Assembly (NCBI GenBank): GCA_040400005.1
Contig: JBBARC010000010.1
Location: forward strand, 6,554-70,553
Direction of reading: 5' to 3'
DNA length: 64,000 nucleotides
DNA from: JBBARC01 sp040400005
Lineage (GTDB): Bacteria; Pseudomonadota; Alphaproteobacteria; Acetobacterales; Acetobacteraceae
The notes under the pieces were generated by a model that did no database searches, was not told the origin of the DNA, and saw only the letters and a program-made list of their open reading frames with translations. Positions 8,755-17,766 of this stretch are shown here, piece after piece. The first letter of the stretch is position 1; each line of letters opens with the position of its first letter. The position numbers were made by a program, and so were the translations under genes.

Positions 8755-9485
8755 TGCGACTTATCACGGCTGCACTTCTGGTTATTCTTGCCGGTTGCAA
8801 CTCGCTGCAACGCATATCCGAAATCGGCCGCCCACCGGAAATGACAGTCAGCGCCGATCCCACCGCCGATCCCCATTGGCGGCCGATCTCCATGCCCATG
8901 CCGCATGCCGAACCCACCCCCGGTCAACCGGCCAGCCTGTGGCGCAATGGCAGCCGCGCGTTTTTCAAAGATCAGCGCGCCGCCCAGGTAGGTGACATCG
9001 TCACCGTTCTGGTAAAATCCACCGATGCTGCCGATGTCGAAAATGCAACCGGCGCCACCCGCAACGGCAGCGAAACCATGGGGGTGCCGAACCTCATGGG
9101 GCTAGAGGCCAGTTTGCCTAAACTTCTGACCAAAGCGATCAACCCAGCATCTTTGGTGAGCGCGTCTAGCGCCAATACCAACACCGGCAGTGGCAAAATA
9201 AAACGAAATGAAACTGTCACCTTGCGTCTCGCCGGTGTTATTACTCAAGTGCTGCCCAACGGAAATTTAGTGGTGGCGGCGCGCCAGGAAATGCGGGTTA
9301 ACAGCGAATTGCGCGAATTGGTGGTTAGCGGCGTCATCCGCCCGCAAGATATCGCCAGCGACAACACCGTATCGCACGACCGCATGGCCGAAGCCCGCAT
9401 ATCCTACGGCGGCCGCGGTACTTTAACCGATCTGCAACAACCCCGCTACGGCCAACAGGCGCTTGATATATTGCTACCGTTTTAG
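8751..9485 (+). CDS. flgH: Flagellar L-ring lipoprotein FlgH
   Basis: Outer-membrane lipoprotein forming the L-ring bushing around the flagellar rod. The N-terminus has a lipobox ILAGC with the lipidated Cys at residue 16. Further motifs are SLWRNGSRAFFKDQRAAQVG near the start of the mature domain, GDIVTVLVK, the TVTLRLAGVITQVLPNGNLV block and the C-terminal SGVIRPQDI...MAEARISYGGRGTL. The 244-residue length is normal. It is the last gene of the flagellar cluster in this window. The P-ring gene flgI, often next, is not here; the next gene is on the opposite strand and unrelated. Confidence 0.96.
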   Translation: MMRLITAALLVILAGCNSLQRISEIGRPPEMTVSADPTADPHWRPISMPMPHAEPTPGQPASLWRNGSRAFFKDQRAAQVGDIVTVLVKSTDAADVENATGATRNGSETMGVPNLMGLEASLPKLLTKAINPASLVSASSANTNTGSGKIKRNETVTLRLAGVITQVLPNGNLVVAARQEMRVNSELRELVVSGVIRPQDIASDNTVSHDRMAEARISYGGRGTLTDLQQPRYGQQALDILLPF

Positions 9486-9494
9486 GGGTTTTGG

Positions 9495-10169
9495 CTAACG
9501 CGTTGGCGCAGTCCAGACCAGATCATGCAAAATCGTGTACAAATTACCGGTCTCTTTAAGTTGAGTTACAACGCTGTGTTTAGCGCCGGCGATCAAGTGC
9601 AACACTGCATTGGGCGATTCCTTTTGCGAAAACCGCTCTGCATGCCGCATGTCTAGCTCATCGTTGGTGCCGAAAAAGATATCATAGCGTACGCCGGGGG
9701 ATAATTCCGTTATTGCGTCAGGAACGTCCCATTGCGTAATATTTTGGCGCCAGATTTGCCATCGAAGTTCGAACGGAACAATCTCTGGCTGCACTGAAGA
9801 TTGTGGTGAAAAAGCAATGGCCTGGGTGCAGTGTTGAAAGCGCTTGGCGAAAATGATCGCGCCAAATGCGCCCATGCTATGCCCTAACGTGACCACGCGG
9901 GCTATGCCTTCACGTGCGATAATCGCATTAACGTGTGCCGTAATCGGTTCAATAACCCCGTGGTTGAACCATAGCCGGCGCTTTTCTATAACGCGAATAA
10001 TATGAAATATTTTATCATCTTTCATGACAGAACCGAGGCTTTTGCGAAACTCTTCAGTTTGTATTGCGCCCATGCCGTGGCCAATGCCGGTGAATGCCAC
10101 AACTAGTAGGGGCACATTCCCTAGCTCGAACTTTATCAATAGGTTGTCGTTGTCAAGCACAATCGCCAT
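9495..10169 (-). CDS. Alpha/beta hydrolase of unknown substrate
   Basis: Compact 224-residue alpha/beta-hydrolase-fold protein without a signal peptide. The nucleophile elbow is GHSMGAFGA, an acid candidate is Asp in FFGTNDELD, and the catalytic histidine is probably in AGAKHSVV, so the triad order is complete. A specific family cannot be named; similar domains occur in polysaccharide and glycan loci, which is inference. By eye the gene and its upstream 100 nt are clearly AT-richer than the flagellar genes on its left and the SDR on its right, with codon use unlike both. It stands alone between flgH and the SDR gene, which suggests acquisition by transfer. Confidence 0.75.
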   Translation of the reverse strand: MAIVLDNDNLLIKFELGNVPLLVVAFTGIGHGMGAIQTEEFRKSLGSVMKDDKIFHIIRVIEKRRLWFNHGVIEPITAHVNAIIAREGIARVVTLGHSMGAFGAIIFAKRFQHCTQAIAFSPQSSVQPEIVPFELRWQIWRQNITQWDVPDAITELSPGVRYDIFFGTNDELDMRHAERFSQKESPNAVLHLIAGAKHSVVTQLKETGNLYTILHDLVWTAPTR

Positions 10170-10269
10170 GGGCTTACCTGTTCATATGTCGAAACTAATT
10201 AAAGATTGCCGCACTATCACAGAAGTTTCCAGACAATTCGTTGACAGTTGACGATCAGCCCCAGGCCGA

Positions 10270-11043
10270 TCAAGCATGCACGCCGCCATCGATGCGAATA
10301 ATTTCACCGGTAATGTTGCGGCCATCATCAGATGCCAGCATGGCGATCACGCCGGCAACATCTTCGGGTTGGCCCATGCGCATATCCGGGCGCATCAAAT
10401 GGGTCAACAGCGAATAATCGGCACCTTCGGGCATGTTGCCGCCGTGGGCTGCGGTCATTGGCGTCACGATGCCACCGGGCGCCACCGCGTTCACGCGCAC
10501 GCCGCGGGTGGTGTATTCCCAGGCCAAGGTTTGGGTAAGGGCGGCCACCCCGCCTTTGCTGGCAGCGTAGGCCAGGCTGTACGGGGTGCCGTGAAAGGCG
10601 GCGGTGGATGCGGTGTTTACGATATTGCCGCCGCCGGCTTCCAAAAACGGCAAGGCTTCGCGGCACACCAAAAACGTGCCGATCAGGTTTGTTTCTAGCA
10701 CCGCGCGAAATTCGGCCAGTGATAGGATGGCGCTGTGGCCGGCACGCAGAATGCCTGCCATGTTGATCACCGCATCCAGCGCGTCTTGGGATGCGGCAAA
10801 TTCGCGGATGATGGCACCGATGCGCGCCTCATCGGTGACGGATGCGCAGACGAACTGCGCGCGGCCACCGTGGCCGGCCAAAGCATTGGCAGCATCACAG
10901 CTTTCGGCAAGGCCGACGACATTAACATCGATTGCCAGCACCGTGCCACCTTCGGCAGCAAGGCGCGCCACCACGGCGCGGCCAATGCCGGAGCCGCCGC
11001 CGGTGACGATAATAGATTTTCCGGCAAAACGATCACTGTGCAC
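10270..11043 (-). CDS. SDR-family NAD(P)-dependent oxidoreductase
   Basis: Classical short-chain dehydrogenase/reductase of 257 residues. The cofactor motif TGGGSGIG lies near the N-terminus. An Asp at the end of beta-2 (VLAIDVN) favours NAD(H), which is inference from the family rule. The NMAG motif and catalytic Ser-Tyr-Lys with YSLAYAASKGG are present, as is the PG motif in AVAPGGIVTPM. The C-terminus GRNITGEIIRIDGGVHA is typical of FabG-like enzymes, but position outside a fatty-acid operon argues against fabG itself. It is transcribed leftward, separated from htpG by 69 nt. Confidence 0.88.
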   Translation of the reverse strand: MHSDRFAGKSIIVTGGGSGIGRAVVARLAAEGGTVLAIDVNVVGLAESCDAANALAGHGGRAQFVCASVTDEARIGAIIREFAASQDALDAVINMAGILRAGHSAILSLAEFRAVLETNLIGTFLVCREALPFLEAGGGNIVNTASTAAFHGTPYSLAYAASKGGVAALTQTLAWEYTTRGVRVNAVAPGGIVTPMTAAHGGNMPEGADYSLLTHLMRPDMRMGQPEDVAGVIAMLASDDGRNITGEIIRIDGGVHA

Positions 11044-11112
11044 GGCGGCGGCTACCCTTTTTGGTTTCTATTATCGGGTCGTACTATTGGACGGGGATCA
11101 TTGGCTTGTGCG

Positions 11113-12954
11113 CTACAGTTTTTCGGCCAGTGCTTCGGCCACCCGGCGGGCAAAGCCGGCGGGGTCGGCCGGTTGTTCGCCATCTTGCACGCGGGCCAAA
11201 TCCAGCAGCATGCTTGCGGCATCGGTCACATCGCCACCGGCGGCCAGTTTGGCGCATAAGCCCTGCACCAATTTATGCTGCGCGTTTAGTTCCAGCACTG
11301 GCACCGCCGGCATTTCGCGGCCCATACGGCGCATCATGCGCTGCACGTGCAGATCGGGCCCGAATTCCGGGGCGGCGAGGGCGACCGCGGATTCGGTCAG
11401 CCGGTTGCTGGCACGCACGGCGCTCACCTGATCGCCCAGCGCCTCTTTTAACGTGGCGGCAAGCGCATCAAACCCGTGTGGCACATCGGTTTTTTCGCCA
11501 CCCGGCAGCACATCGCCGATCTTGGTGATGCTGACAAGCTTCTTACCTTCAAATTCGGCCAAGCGTTCAGGCCAGAAGCCATCGACGGGATCAGACAGCA
11601 GCAGCACTTCCAGGTTTTTGGCGCGAAACCCTTCCAACTGCGGCGATGCGGCCAAGCGCACCGGGTCGTCACCCAGCAGATAGTAAATCACCTCCTGGCC
11701 CGGCTGCATGCGGGTTAGGTAATCAGCGAACGACACCTGTTCCTCGCCATTAGAGGAGCGGAAGCGCAAAAGATCTGCCAGTTGTGCGCGGTTTTCGGTT
11801 TCGTCCCAAAACCCTTCTTTCAATATGGCGCCAAAATTTTGCCAGAATGGCGCGTAGATCTCGGCATCTTTAGCGCGGGTTTTCAGGTCACCCAGCAGCT
11901 TGCCGGTCACCGCGCGGCGAATGCGCGCCAGCACCGGGGTTGCCTGCAGCATTTCCCGGCTGACGTTCAGCGGCAGGTCTTCGGTATCCACCACGCCCAC
12001 CACAAAGCGCAGCCAATCGGGCAGCAGCTTGCCTTTGTCGGTAATAAACATGCGTTTTACATGCAGGCGCACATGCGATTCGCGGTCACCATCATTGGGG
12101 TCGAACGGGCGCGATCCGGGAATAAACAGCATGGCATAAAATTCAAGCTGGCCTTCGGCGCGCCAGTGCAGGGTCGCATACGGTTCATCAAACCCGTGCG
12201 ACAAATGGCGGTAAAATTCGCCAACACTATCGTCCGATACATCAGATTTGGCTTTGCGCCAAAGCGCTGTGCCTTCGTTGGCGGCAATTTCTTCGCCGTC
12301 GCGCAGCACCATCACCGGTATGGTAATATGATCGGCCCAGCGCCGCACGATCGCCTCCAGGCGCCACGGATCGAGATATTCATCGGCATCAGATTTTAAA
12401 TACAGCACAATGGTGGTGCCGGTTTCATCGCGCGTGGCGGGGGCGATGGTAAACCCGCCGCGCCCGTCGGACGCCCACAAAAATGCGTCGGTAGTACCTG
12501 CGCGGCGCGATGTCACTTCGACCCGGTCGGCAACCATGAAGGCAGCATAAAAGCCAACCCCGAATTGCCCAATCAGCGCCGGGCGTTCATCGCTGGTGGT
12601 GGTGGCGGCCGTTTCGGCAAAGGCTTTGCTGCCAGATCGCGCAATGGTACCCAAATTGGCAATCAGTTCATCGCGGCTCATGCCGATGCCATCATCAGAA
12701 ATGGTCAGCGTGTTGGTGGTTTTGTCCGGTATCAACCGCACCCGGGGATTTTCTGGTGTGCCGATGGCCGGGTTGGTAATCGCTTCAAAGCGGCGCCGGT
12801 CGGTGGCGTCGGCCGCGTTGGCCACCAATTCGCGCAGAAATATCTCGCGTTCAGAATACAGCGAATGCACCACCAAATCCAGCAAGCGGCCGACTTCGGC
12901 GCCAAATGCGTGGGTTTCGCCAGCGGTGGTCGGTGTGGTCTCGGTTTCGGTCAT
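11113..12954 (-). CDS. htpG: Molecular chaperone HtpG (Hsp90)
   Basis: ATP-dependent cytosolic Hsp90 chaperone. The 613-residue protein begins with the GHKL ATPase domain: VHSLYSEREIFLRELVANAADA, SDDGIGMS and GQFGVGFYAAFMV are the nucleotide-binding motifs. The NASDA of most Hsp90s reads NAADA here. The middle domain contains RLHVKRMFITD, GVVDTEDLPLNVSREMLQ (close to invariant), and the C-terminal dimerisation domain follows. Its ATG overlaps the stop of the chorismate mutase gene by 4 nt, so the pair is probably one transcript, which ties a stress chaperone to an aromatic-pathway enzyme. Confidence 0.97.
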   Translation of the reverse strand: MTETETTPTTAGETHAFGAEVGRLLDLVVHSLYSEREIFLRELVANAADATDRRRFEAITNPAIGTPENPRVRLIPDKTTNTLTISDDGIGMSRDELIANLGTIARSGSKAFAETAATTTSDERPALIGQFGVGFYAAFMVADRVEVTSRRAGTTDAFLWASDGRGGFTIAPATRDETGTTIVLYLKSDADEYLDPWRLEAIVRRWADHITIPVMVLRDGEEIAANEGTALWRKAKSDVSDDSVGEFYRHLSHGFDEPYATLHWRAEGQLEFYAMLFIPGSRPFDPNDGDRESHVRLHVKRMFITDKGKLLPDWLRFVVGVVDTEDLPLNVSREMLQATPVLARIRRAVTGKLLGDLKTRAKDAEIYAPFWQNFGAILKEGFWDETENRAQLADLLRFRSSNGEEQVSFADYLTRMQPGQEVIYYLLGDDPVRLAASPQLEGFRAKNLEVLLLSDPVDGFWPERLAEFEGKKLVSITKIGDVLPGGEKTDVPHGFDALAATLKEALGDQVSAVRASNRLTESAVALAAPEFGPDLHVQRMMRRMGREMPAVPVLELNAQHKLVQGLCAKLAAGGDVTDAASMLLDLARVQDGEQPADPAGFARRVAEALAEKL

Positions 12955-13277
12955 GATTGGATGCGGTCCGTTTGGGCTGGGGTTGGGGTGGCGCTGGCGA
13001 TCGCTTGATGGTGCTGGATCACTTCGCGGATGATAAAGCCGAGAAATTTCTCGGCAAATTCGGGGTCAAGATGGGCGCCTTCGGCAAGCGCGCGTAGGCG
13101 GGCGATCTGACGGGCTTCGCGGGCGGGGTCGGCCGGCGGCAGGTTTAGCGTTGCTTTTAGCCGTCCAACTGCCTGGGTGCATTTAAACCGCTCAGCCAGC
13201 ATATGAATTACGGCTGCATCGATATTATCAATACTTTCGCGCAAGCGGGTCAGCTCGGCCGGCGTTTGCAAGGTCAT
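12951..13277 (-). CDS. Chorismate mutase (AroQ type)
   Basis: Small all-helical mutase converting chorismate to prephenate for Phe/Tyr synthesis. The 108-residue protein has the AroQ pattern: LRESIDNIDAAVIHMLAERF (residues 11-30) with the active-site Arg, then KCTQAVGRLKA with the conserved Lys, then DPAREARQIARL and the C-terminal FLGFIIREVIQHHQ with the Glu/Gln positions. No signal peptide is visible, so it is a cytosolic enzyme. The four-base overlap with htpG downstream indicates cotranscription. The upstream side carries a GC-rich palindromic repeat. Confidence 0.88.
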   Translation of the reverse strand: MTLQTPAELTRLRESIDNIDAAVIHMLAERFKCTQAVGRLKATLNLPPADPAREARQIARLRALAEGAHLDPEFAEKFLGFIIREVIQHHQAIASATPTPAQTDRIQS

Positions 13278-13341
13278 GAAATGAAGTGTCCCACCCTAAC
13301 TGCACGGCCGCGGCAGACCCTGGCGCGGATGGCACACACCA

Positions 13342-13390
13342 AAAAGCGCCGGGGGCCTGGGGGAGCGGCTTCGCTCCACCAGCCTTTTCT
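13342..13390. repeat. GC-rich palindromic element B, copy 1
   Basis: GGAGCG (13362-13367), GCTT loop, CGCTCC (13372-13377), extended by CTGG/CCAG outer pairs and preceded by GCCGGGGGC. A close inverted copy is at 31525-31567. It separates the 3' end of the RND gene from the chorismate mutase gene and probably acts as a terminator or transcript-end hairpin. Confidence 0.65.
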
Positions 13391-13412
13391 TCGCCCTTTA
13401 TGCCATCGCCCC

Positions 13413-16400
13413 CTATTCGGCGCCAGTGCGCGCCAAATGCGGCAGGCGGGCTGCCCGCCCGCCGGTCATCCAGCGTTCCACCCGATGCAGATACAAATAC
13501 AGCACCGGTGTTGTGTACAGGGTTAGCGCCTGGCTCAGCAGCAAGCCCCCGACCATGGCATAGCCCAGCGGCTGACGCAGTTCAGATCCTGCCCCATGCC
13601 CCAGCATCAGCGGCAAGCCGGACAGCAGGGATGCCGCCGTGGTCATCATAATCGGGCGAAACCGGGCCAAGGCCGCGGCCCGAATGGCGGCGGCCGGCGT
13701 GGCGCCATCGCGCCGTTCGGCGGAGATTGCGAAATCCACCATCATAATGCCGTTCTTTTTCACAATCCCGATCAGCAGAATAACCCCGATCATGGCAATG
13801 ACCGAAAGGTCGCGCCCGCCGGCCAGTAGCATGATCAGCGCGCCGACGCCGGCTGATGGCAGGGTGGACAGGATCACCACCGGCAGAATGGTGCTTTCGT
13901 ATAAAATACCCAGCACGACATATACCGTGATCAGGGCGGCGATAATCAGTTTTTTCTGGGCTTCCCAAGCCTGTTGAAAGGCAGCCGCATTACCTTGAAA
14001 ACTGGCCAACATCCCCGGCGGCGTTTCCAGTTTTTGCTGCTCAGCGGTGATGGCGTTAACGGCCGCTGACAGTGAGGCACCGGGGGCCAGGTTAAAACTC
14101 AAGGTCACCGCCGGTAACTGCCCCTGGCGGTTCAGCGCCAGCGCACGGACCGGCTCGGTCGACAGCGATAACAGCGATGACAGTGGCACCAGTGCCCCGC
14201 TGGCGGCGCGCACGGTTAACAAGCCAAGGGTTTCCAGCCGGGTAGCTTGCGCGCGATTAGCTTCCATCACCACCCAGTAGGTGTTGGTCTGTGTGAAATA
14301 TTGCACCACTTGCCGATGCCCGAATGCATCGTAGAGCGTGTCATCGATTTGCTGCATGGTCACGCCCAGGCGCGCGGCAGCTTCGCGGTCAACGTGTAAC
14401 GTCGCCGTGGTGCCAGCGTTTTGCTGGTCAGAGGCGATATCGCGCAGCAAATCGGTGCGCGCACGTAAACGTGCCACCAATTGCGGCGCGAAATCGGCCA
14501 AAATGGTAGGGTCGGGGGCGCGCAGGGTAAATTGGTATTGGGTGCGCGCAATGCGCGATCCCACCGTAATATCCTGTCCCGGCTGCATGTACAGGCGAAT
14601 ACCTTCAACGTGGCTGGCGGCTGCGGATAGGCGCGCAATAACATCGGCGATCGGCGGGCGCGTGCCCCAGGGTTTTAGGTTGATATACAGCCGCCCATTA
14701 TTGGTGGTTTGGCCATTTTGCCCAGCCCCCACCAGGGATGCAAAACTGGCAACCGCGGGGTCGGCCAAAACAATATCGTTCAACGCCAGTTGCCGCGCCC
14801 GCATTGCCTCGAACGATGCATCCTGATTGGCTTCGGTGATCGCAACAATCAGCCCGATATCTTGCAGCGGGAAAAACCCTTTGGGGATAATGGTGATCAG
14901 CACGCCACCCAAGGCAAGGGTCGCCAGAAATGTGGCAAAGGTGATGCGGTGATGGGCCAGCGCGATATCCAGCGTGCGGCTGTAAAAATCATGCATGGTA
15001 TCAAAGCCGCGTTCGCTTAACCGCAGCAATGCACCCGGCTTGTGATCAGTGTCACGGGTTAAAAATCGCGCGCACAGCATGGGGGTGAGGGTGAGCGATA
15101 CAAACGCCGAAATCACCACCGCGATGGTCACCACCACGGCGAATTCGCGAAATAACCGGCCGACCAAACCTTCCAGCAGCAGTAGCGGAATAAACACCGC
15201 AATCAGCGATACACTGATCGATATAATGGTAAAGCCAATCTCGGCCGCCCCTTTGCGGGCGGCTGCAAACGGTTGCATACCGGCCTCGACATGGCGCGAG
15301 ATGTTTTCCAGCATCACAATCGCATCATCAACCACAAACCCCACCGCGATGGTCATGCCCATCAGCGATAGATTATCCAGGCTGTAGCCCAGCGGGTACA
15401 TCACCGCGACTGTGCCCAACAATGCCAGCGGCACGGCCAAGGCGGGAATGATGGTGGCGCGCGCACTGCGTAAAAATACAAAAATAACCCCAATCACCAG
15501 CGCAATCGATAAGGCCAGGGTAAACCCCACGTCTTTAACCGACGCCCGAATGGTTTGGGTGCGGTCGACCAGCTCGGTCAGTTTAATCGATGGCGGGATA
15601 GCGGCCGCCAGTTTAGGGATGGCTGCTTTTATCGCTTCAACTGTCGATACAACATTGGCGCCAGGCTGTTTGAAAATAATCAGCAACACCCCAGGCTTGC
15701 CGTTTTTCCACGCCTGCACCTGAAAGTTTTGCGGCCCGCGCACCGCATCGCCGATATCGCGCACCCGCACCGGCGCGCCATGGCGAAACGCCACAATCAA
15801 ATCATTAAATGGGCCTGGCTCGGTGATCTGATCGTTCAGGGTAATGGTAAAACTGCGCGATTGCGTAGGCGTTGCTGCGCGCTGATCGATATTGCCCTTG
15901 GGGCTGTTGACGGTTGCCGTGGTTAGCGCCAAGCGCACATCTTCTAGCGTCAGCCCCATACCAGCAAGTTTAATGGGATCGACATGCACGCGAATAGCCG
16001 GGCGTTGGGCGCCACCCAATACCACCACACCGACGCCCGATATCTGCGATAGCTGCTGCGCCAGCGCATTTTCGGCGGCATCGGTCACCTGGGTTAGGGG
16101 CAAATCATCCGATGACACCGCCAGCAAATAAATCGGCGAATCAGCCGGGTTAGATTTGCGAAATATCGGCGGGCTGGGCAGGTTTTTCGGCAGGCTGCCA
16201 CTGGCCGCATTAATCGCCTCCAGCACGTCGGTGGCGGCCGCATCGATCTGGCGGTTAAGATCAAACTGCACATTTATGGTGGTGGATCCCAGCACGTTGG
16301 TGCTGGTAATATCGGCAACCCCGCTGATCTGCCCAAGCTGCGCTTCCAAGGGCGTGGCCACGGCTGATGCCATGGTTCCGGCACTGGCACCGGGGTAGCT

Positions 16401-16547
16401 GGCGGTTACCGTGATGCTAGGAAATTCCACTGCCGGCAACGGTGCCAGCGGCAACTGCCCGAGCAAAGCGGCGCCCAGCATAAAAATTGCCGCCATCAAC
16501 AGCGATGTCGCCACCGGGCGGTGAATAAACGGATCGGATAAGTTCAT
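13413..16547 (-). CDS. RND multidrug efflux permease (MdtB/MdtC-like)
   Basis: Inner-membrane proton-driven pump subunit of the hydrophobe/amphiphile RND class, 1044 residues. The N-terminus MNLSDPFIHRPVATSLLMAA and LPLAPLPAVEFPSITVTASY are characteristic of the MdtB/MdtC branch rather than AcrB. The proton-relay segment GFVVDDAIVMLENISRH (TM4, two adjacent Asp) is intact, as is the C-terminal GIVKKNGIMMVDFA segment of TM10-11. The typical 12-TM, two-large-loop layout is visible. The adaptor gene lies 20 nt upstream on the same strand, so the two form an operon. No outer-membrane factor gene is present in the window; a shared TolC-like channel would be needed. Confidence 0.95.
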   Translation of the reverse strand: MNLSDPFIHRPVATSLLMAAIFMLGAALLGQLPLAPLPAVEFPSITVTASYPGASAGTMASAVATPLEAQLGQISGVADITSTNVLGSTTINVQFDLNRQIDAAATDVLEAINAASGSLPKNLPSPPIFRKSNPADSPIYLLAVSSDDLPLTQVTDAAENALAQQLSQISGVGVVVLGGAQRPAIRVHVDPIKLAGMGLTLEDVRLALTTATVNSPKGNIDQRAATPTQSRSFTITLNDQITEPGPFNDLIVAFRHGAPVRVRDIGDAVRGPQNFQVQAWKNGKPGVLLIIFKQPGANVVSTVEAIKAAIPKLAAAIPPSIKLTELVDRTQTIRASVKDVGFTLALSIALVIGVIFVFLRSARATIIPALAVPLALLGTVAVMYPLGYSLDNLSLMGMTIAVGFVVDDAIVMLENISRHVEAGMQPFAAARKGAAEIGFTIISISVSLIAVFIPLLLLEGLVGRLFREFAVVVTIAVVISAFVSLTLTPMLCARFLTRDTDHKPGALLRLSERGFDTMHDFYSRTLDIALAHHRITFATFLATLALGGVLITIIPKGFFPLQDIGLIVAITEANQDASFEAMRARQLALNDIVLADPAVASFASLVGAGQNGQTTNNGRLYINLKPWGTRPPIADVIARLSAAASHVEGIRLYMQPGQDITVGSRIARTQYQFTLRAPDPTILADFAPQLVARLRARTDLLRDIASDQQNAGTTATLHVDREAAARLGVTMQQIDDTLYDAFGHRQVVQYFTQTNTYWVVMEANRAQATRLETLGLLTVRAASGALVPLSSLLSLSTEPVRALALNRQGQLPAVTLSFNLAPGASLSAAVNAITAEQQKLETPPGMLASFQGNAAAFQQAWEAQKKLIIAALITVYVVLGILYESTILPVVILSTLPSAGVGALIMLLAGGRDLSVIAMIGVILLIGIVKKNGIMMVDFAISAERRDGATPAAAIRAAALARFRPIMMTTAASLLSGLPLMLGHGAGSELRQPLGYAMVGGLLLSQALTLYTTPVLYLYLHRVERWMTGGRAARLPHLARTGAE

Positions 16548-16567
16548 CGCGTTAAAATGCGGGGCGG

Positions 16568-17698
16568 TTAATGTGGGGGCGGTTGCGGATGGGGATCGGC
16601 CCGCATACCCACCGCCACGCGCGATTGCCCGGCAATAATCACCTGCTCGCCGGCGGCAAGGCCGCTGGACACGGCCGCGATGCCATCATCCTGGTACGCC
16701 AGTTTCACGTCCCGCCGAGCCACTAGGTTATCGTCGCCCACCACATACACATACAGCCCATCAGGCCCACGCTGCACTGAAGACGGCGTGATCGTTACGC
16801 TATGCGCCAGAACGGCTAAACGCAGCCGTGCGGTCACTAGCTCGCCAGGCCACAAGTGCCGGTTGGCATTGGGGAAAACCGCTTTTAGCGCAACCGTGCC
16901 CGTGGCCGGGTCCACGGCGTTACTGGCAGCAAGCAATGTGCCGGTAGCAATCGGGGTGGGATTGTCGGTGGTGCTTACCGTCACCCGCGCAATCTCGGCG
17001 GCCAGGCTCGCCCGAATGGCCGCCAGGCGTTGCTGGGGCAGGGTGAACAGCAAATTTATCGGCATCACCTGGGCGATGGTTACAATGCCGGTGACATCAC
17101 TGGCGTGCACCAAATTGCCCGCATCAATCAGCCGCAGGCCGGCGACGCCGGCAAAGGGCGCGGTAATCCGGCAAAACGACAGGTTAAGCTCGGCGGTGGC
17201 GATCGCGGCATCATCGCCACGCAATTCGGCGCTCAGTTCGGCCACCAGGGACGCCGCCGCATCACTGCGCTGGGCCGATGCCGCCGGGCTGTTGGCAAGG
17301 CCGGCCAGCCGAGCCAGATCGCGCCGCGCATTGGCAAGCCGGGCGGCGGCGGCATCGCGCGCGGCGTGGGCGGCTGCCACCACGGCCGCATAAGGCCGCG
17401 CATCAATGCTGGCCAGCACATCGCCGGCCGCTACATCCTGGCCTTCGGTAAATGCGATCCGATCAATGGTGCCATCCACCCGCGCCCGCACCAGTGCCGA
17501 TTGCGCCGCCTGCATGGTGCCGGCGCCGGCTTCATACACATCCACGTCGGCAAGGGTTGCGCGCTGCGTGGTCACCGGAATGGCGGGGGTTTCGGGGGTT
17601 TGCGCACGGGCGGCGTGCACGCCTGCCAGCACGACAAGGCTAAGGCAAAGCACGCGTGCGGTGCGGCCGGGTGTTGGGCAAAACATGCGCCATGACAT
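16568..17698 (-). CDS. RND efflux periplasmic adaptor (MdtA-like)
   Basis: Membrane-fusion adaptor for the RND pump encoded 20 nt downstream. A signal peptide is visible (ARVLCLSLVVLAGVHAARA). The mature protein has the first lipoyl half (VRARVDGTIDRIAFTEGQDV), an alanine/arginine-rich coiled-coil hairpin, the second lipoyl half (CRITAPFAGVAGLRLIDAGN), a beta-barrel domain, and the membrane-proximal domain with SSVQRGPDGLYVYVV. About 376 residues is normal. The start is uncertain: TTG 17722, ATG 17698 and ATG 17686 are in frame and none has a good ribosome-binding site. I chose 17698. Confidence 0.92.
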   Translation of the reverse strand: MSWRMFCPTPGRTARVLCLSLVVLAGVHAARAQTPETPAIPVTTQRATLADVDVYEAGAGTMQAAQSALVRARVDGTIDRIAFTEGQDVAAGDVLASIDARPYAAVVAAAHAARDAAAARLANARRDLARLAGLANSPAASAQRSDAAASLVAELSAELRGDDAAIATAELNLSFCRITAPFAGVAGLRLIDAGNLVHASDVTGIVTIAQVMPINLLFTLPQQRLAAIRASLAAEIARVTVSTTDNPTPIATGTLLAASNAVDPATGTVALKAVFPNANRHLWPGELVTARLRLAVLAHSVTITPSSVQRGPDGLYVYVVGDDNLVARRDVKLAYQDDGIAAVSSGLAAGEQVIIAGQSRVAVGMRADPHPQPPPH

Positions 17699-17766
17699 GA
17701 CCCGCGCCGTTGCCCGGTGCAAGGGATCGCGGGGGAAGATCAGCCTTGCGGCGGCGCCGCGGTCGT

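Noticed and set aside
11782..12399. A 205-codon open frame opposite htpG.
   Set aside because: It is antisense to htpG and its translation has no domain-like pattern.
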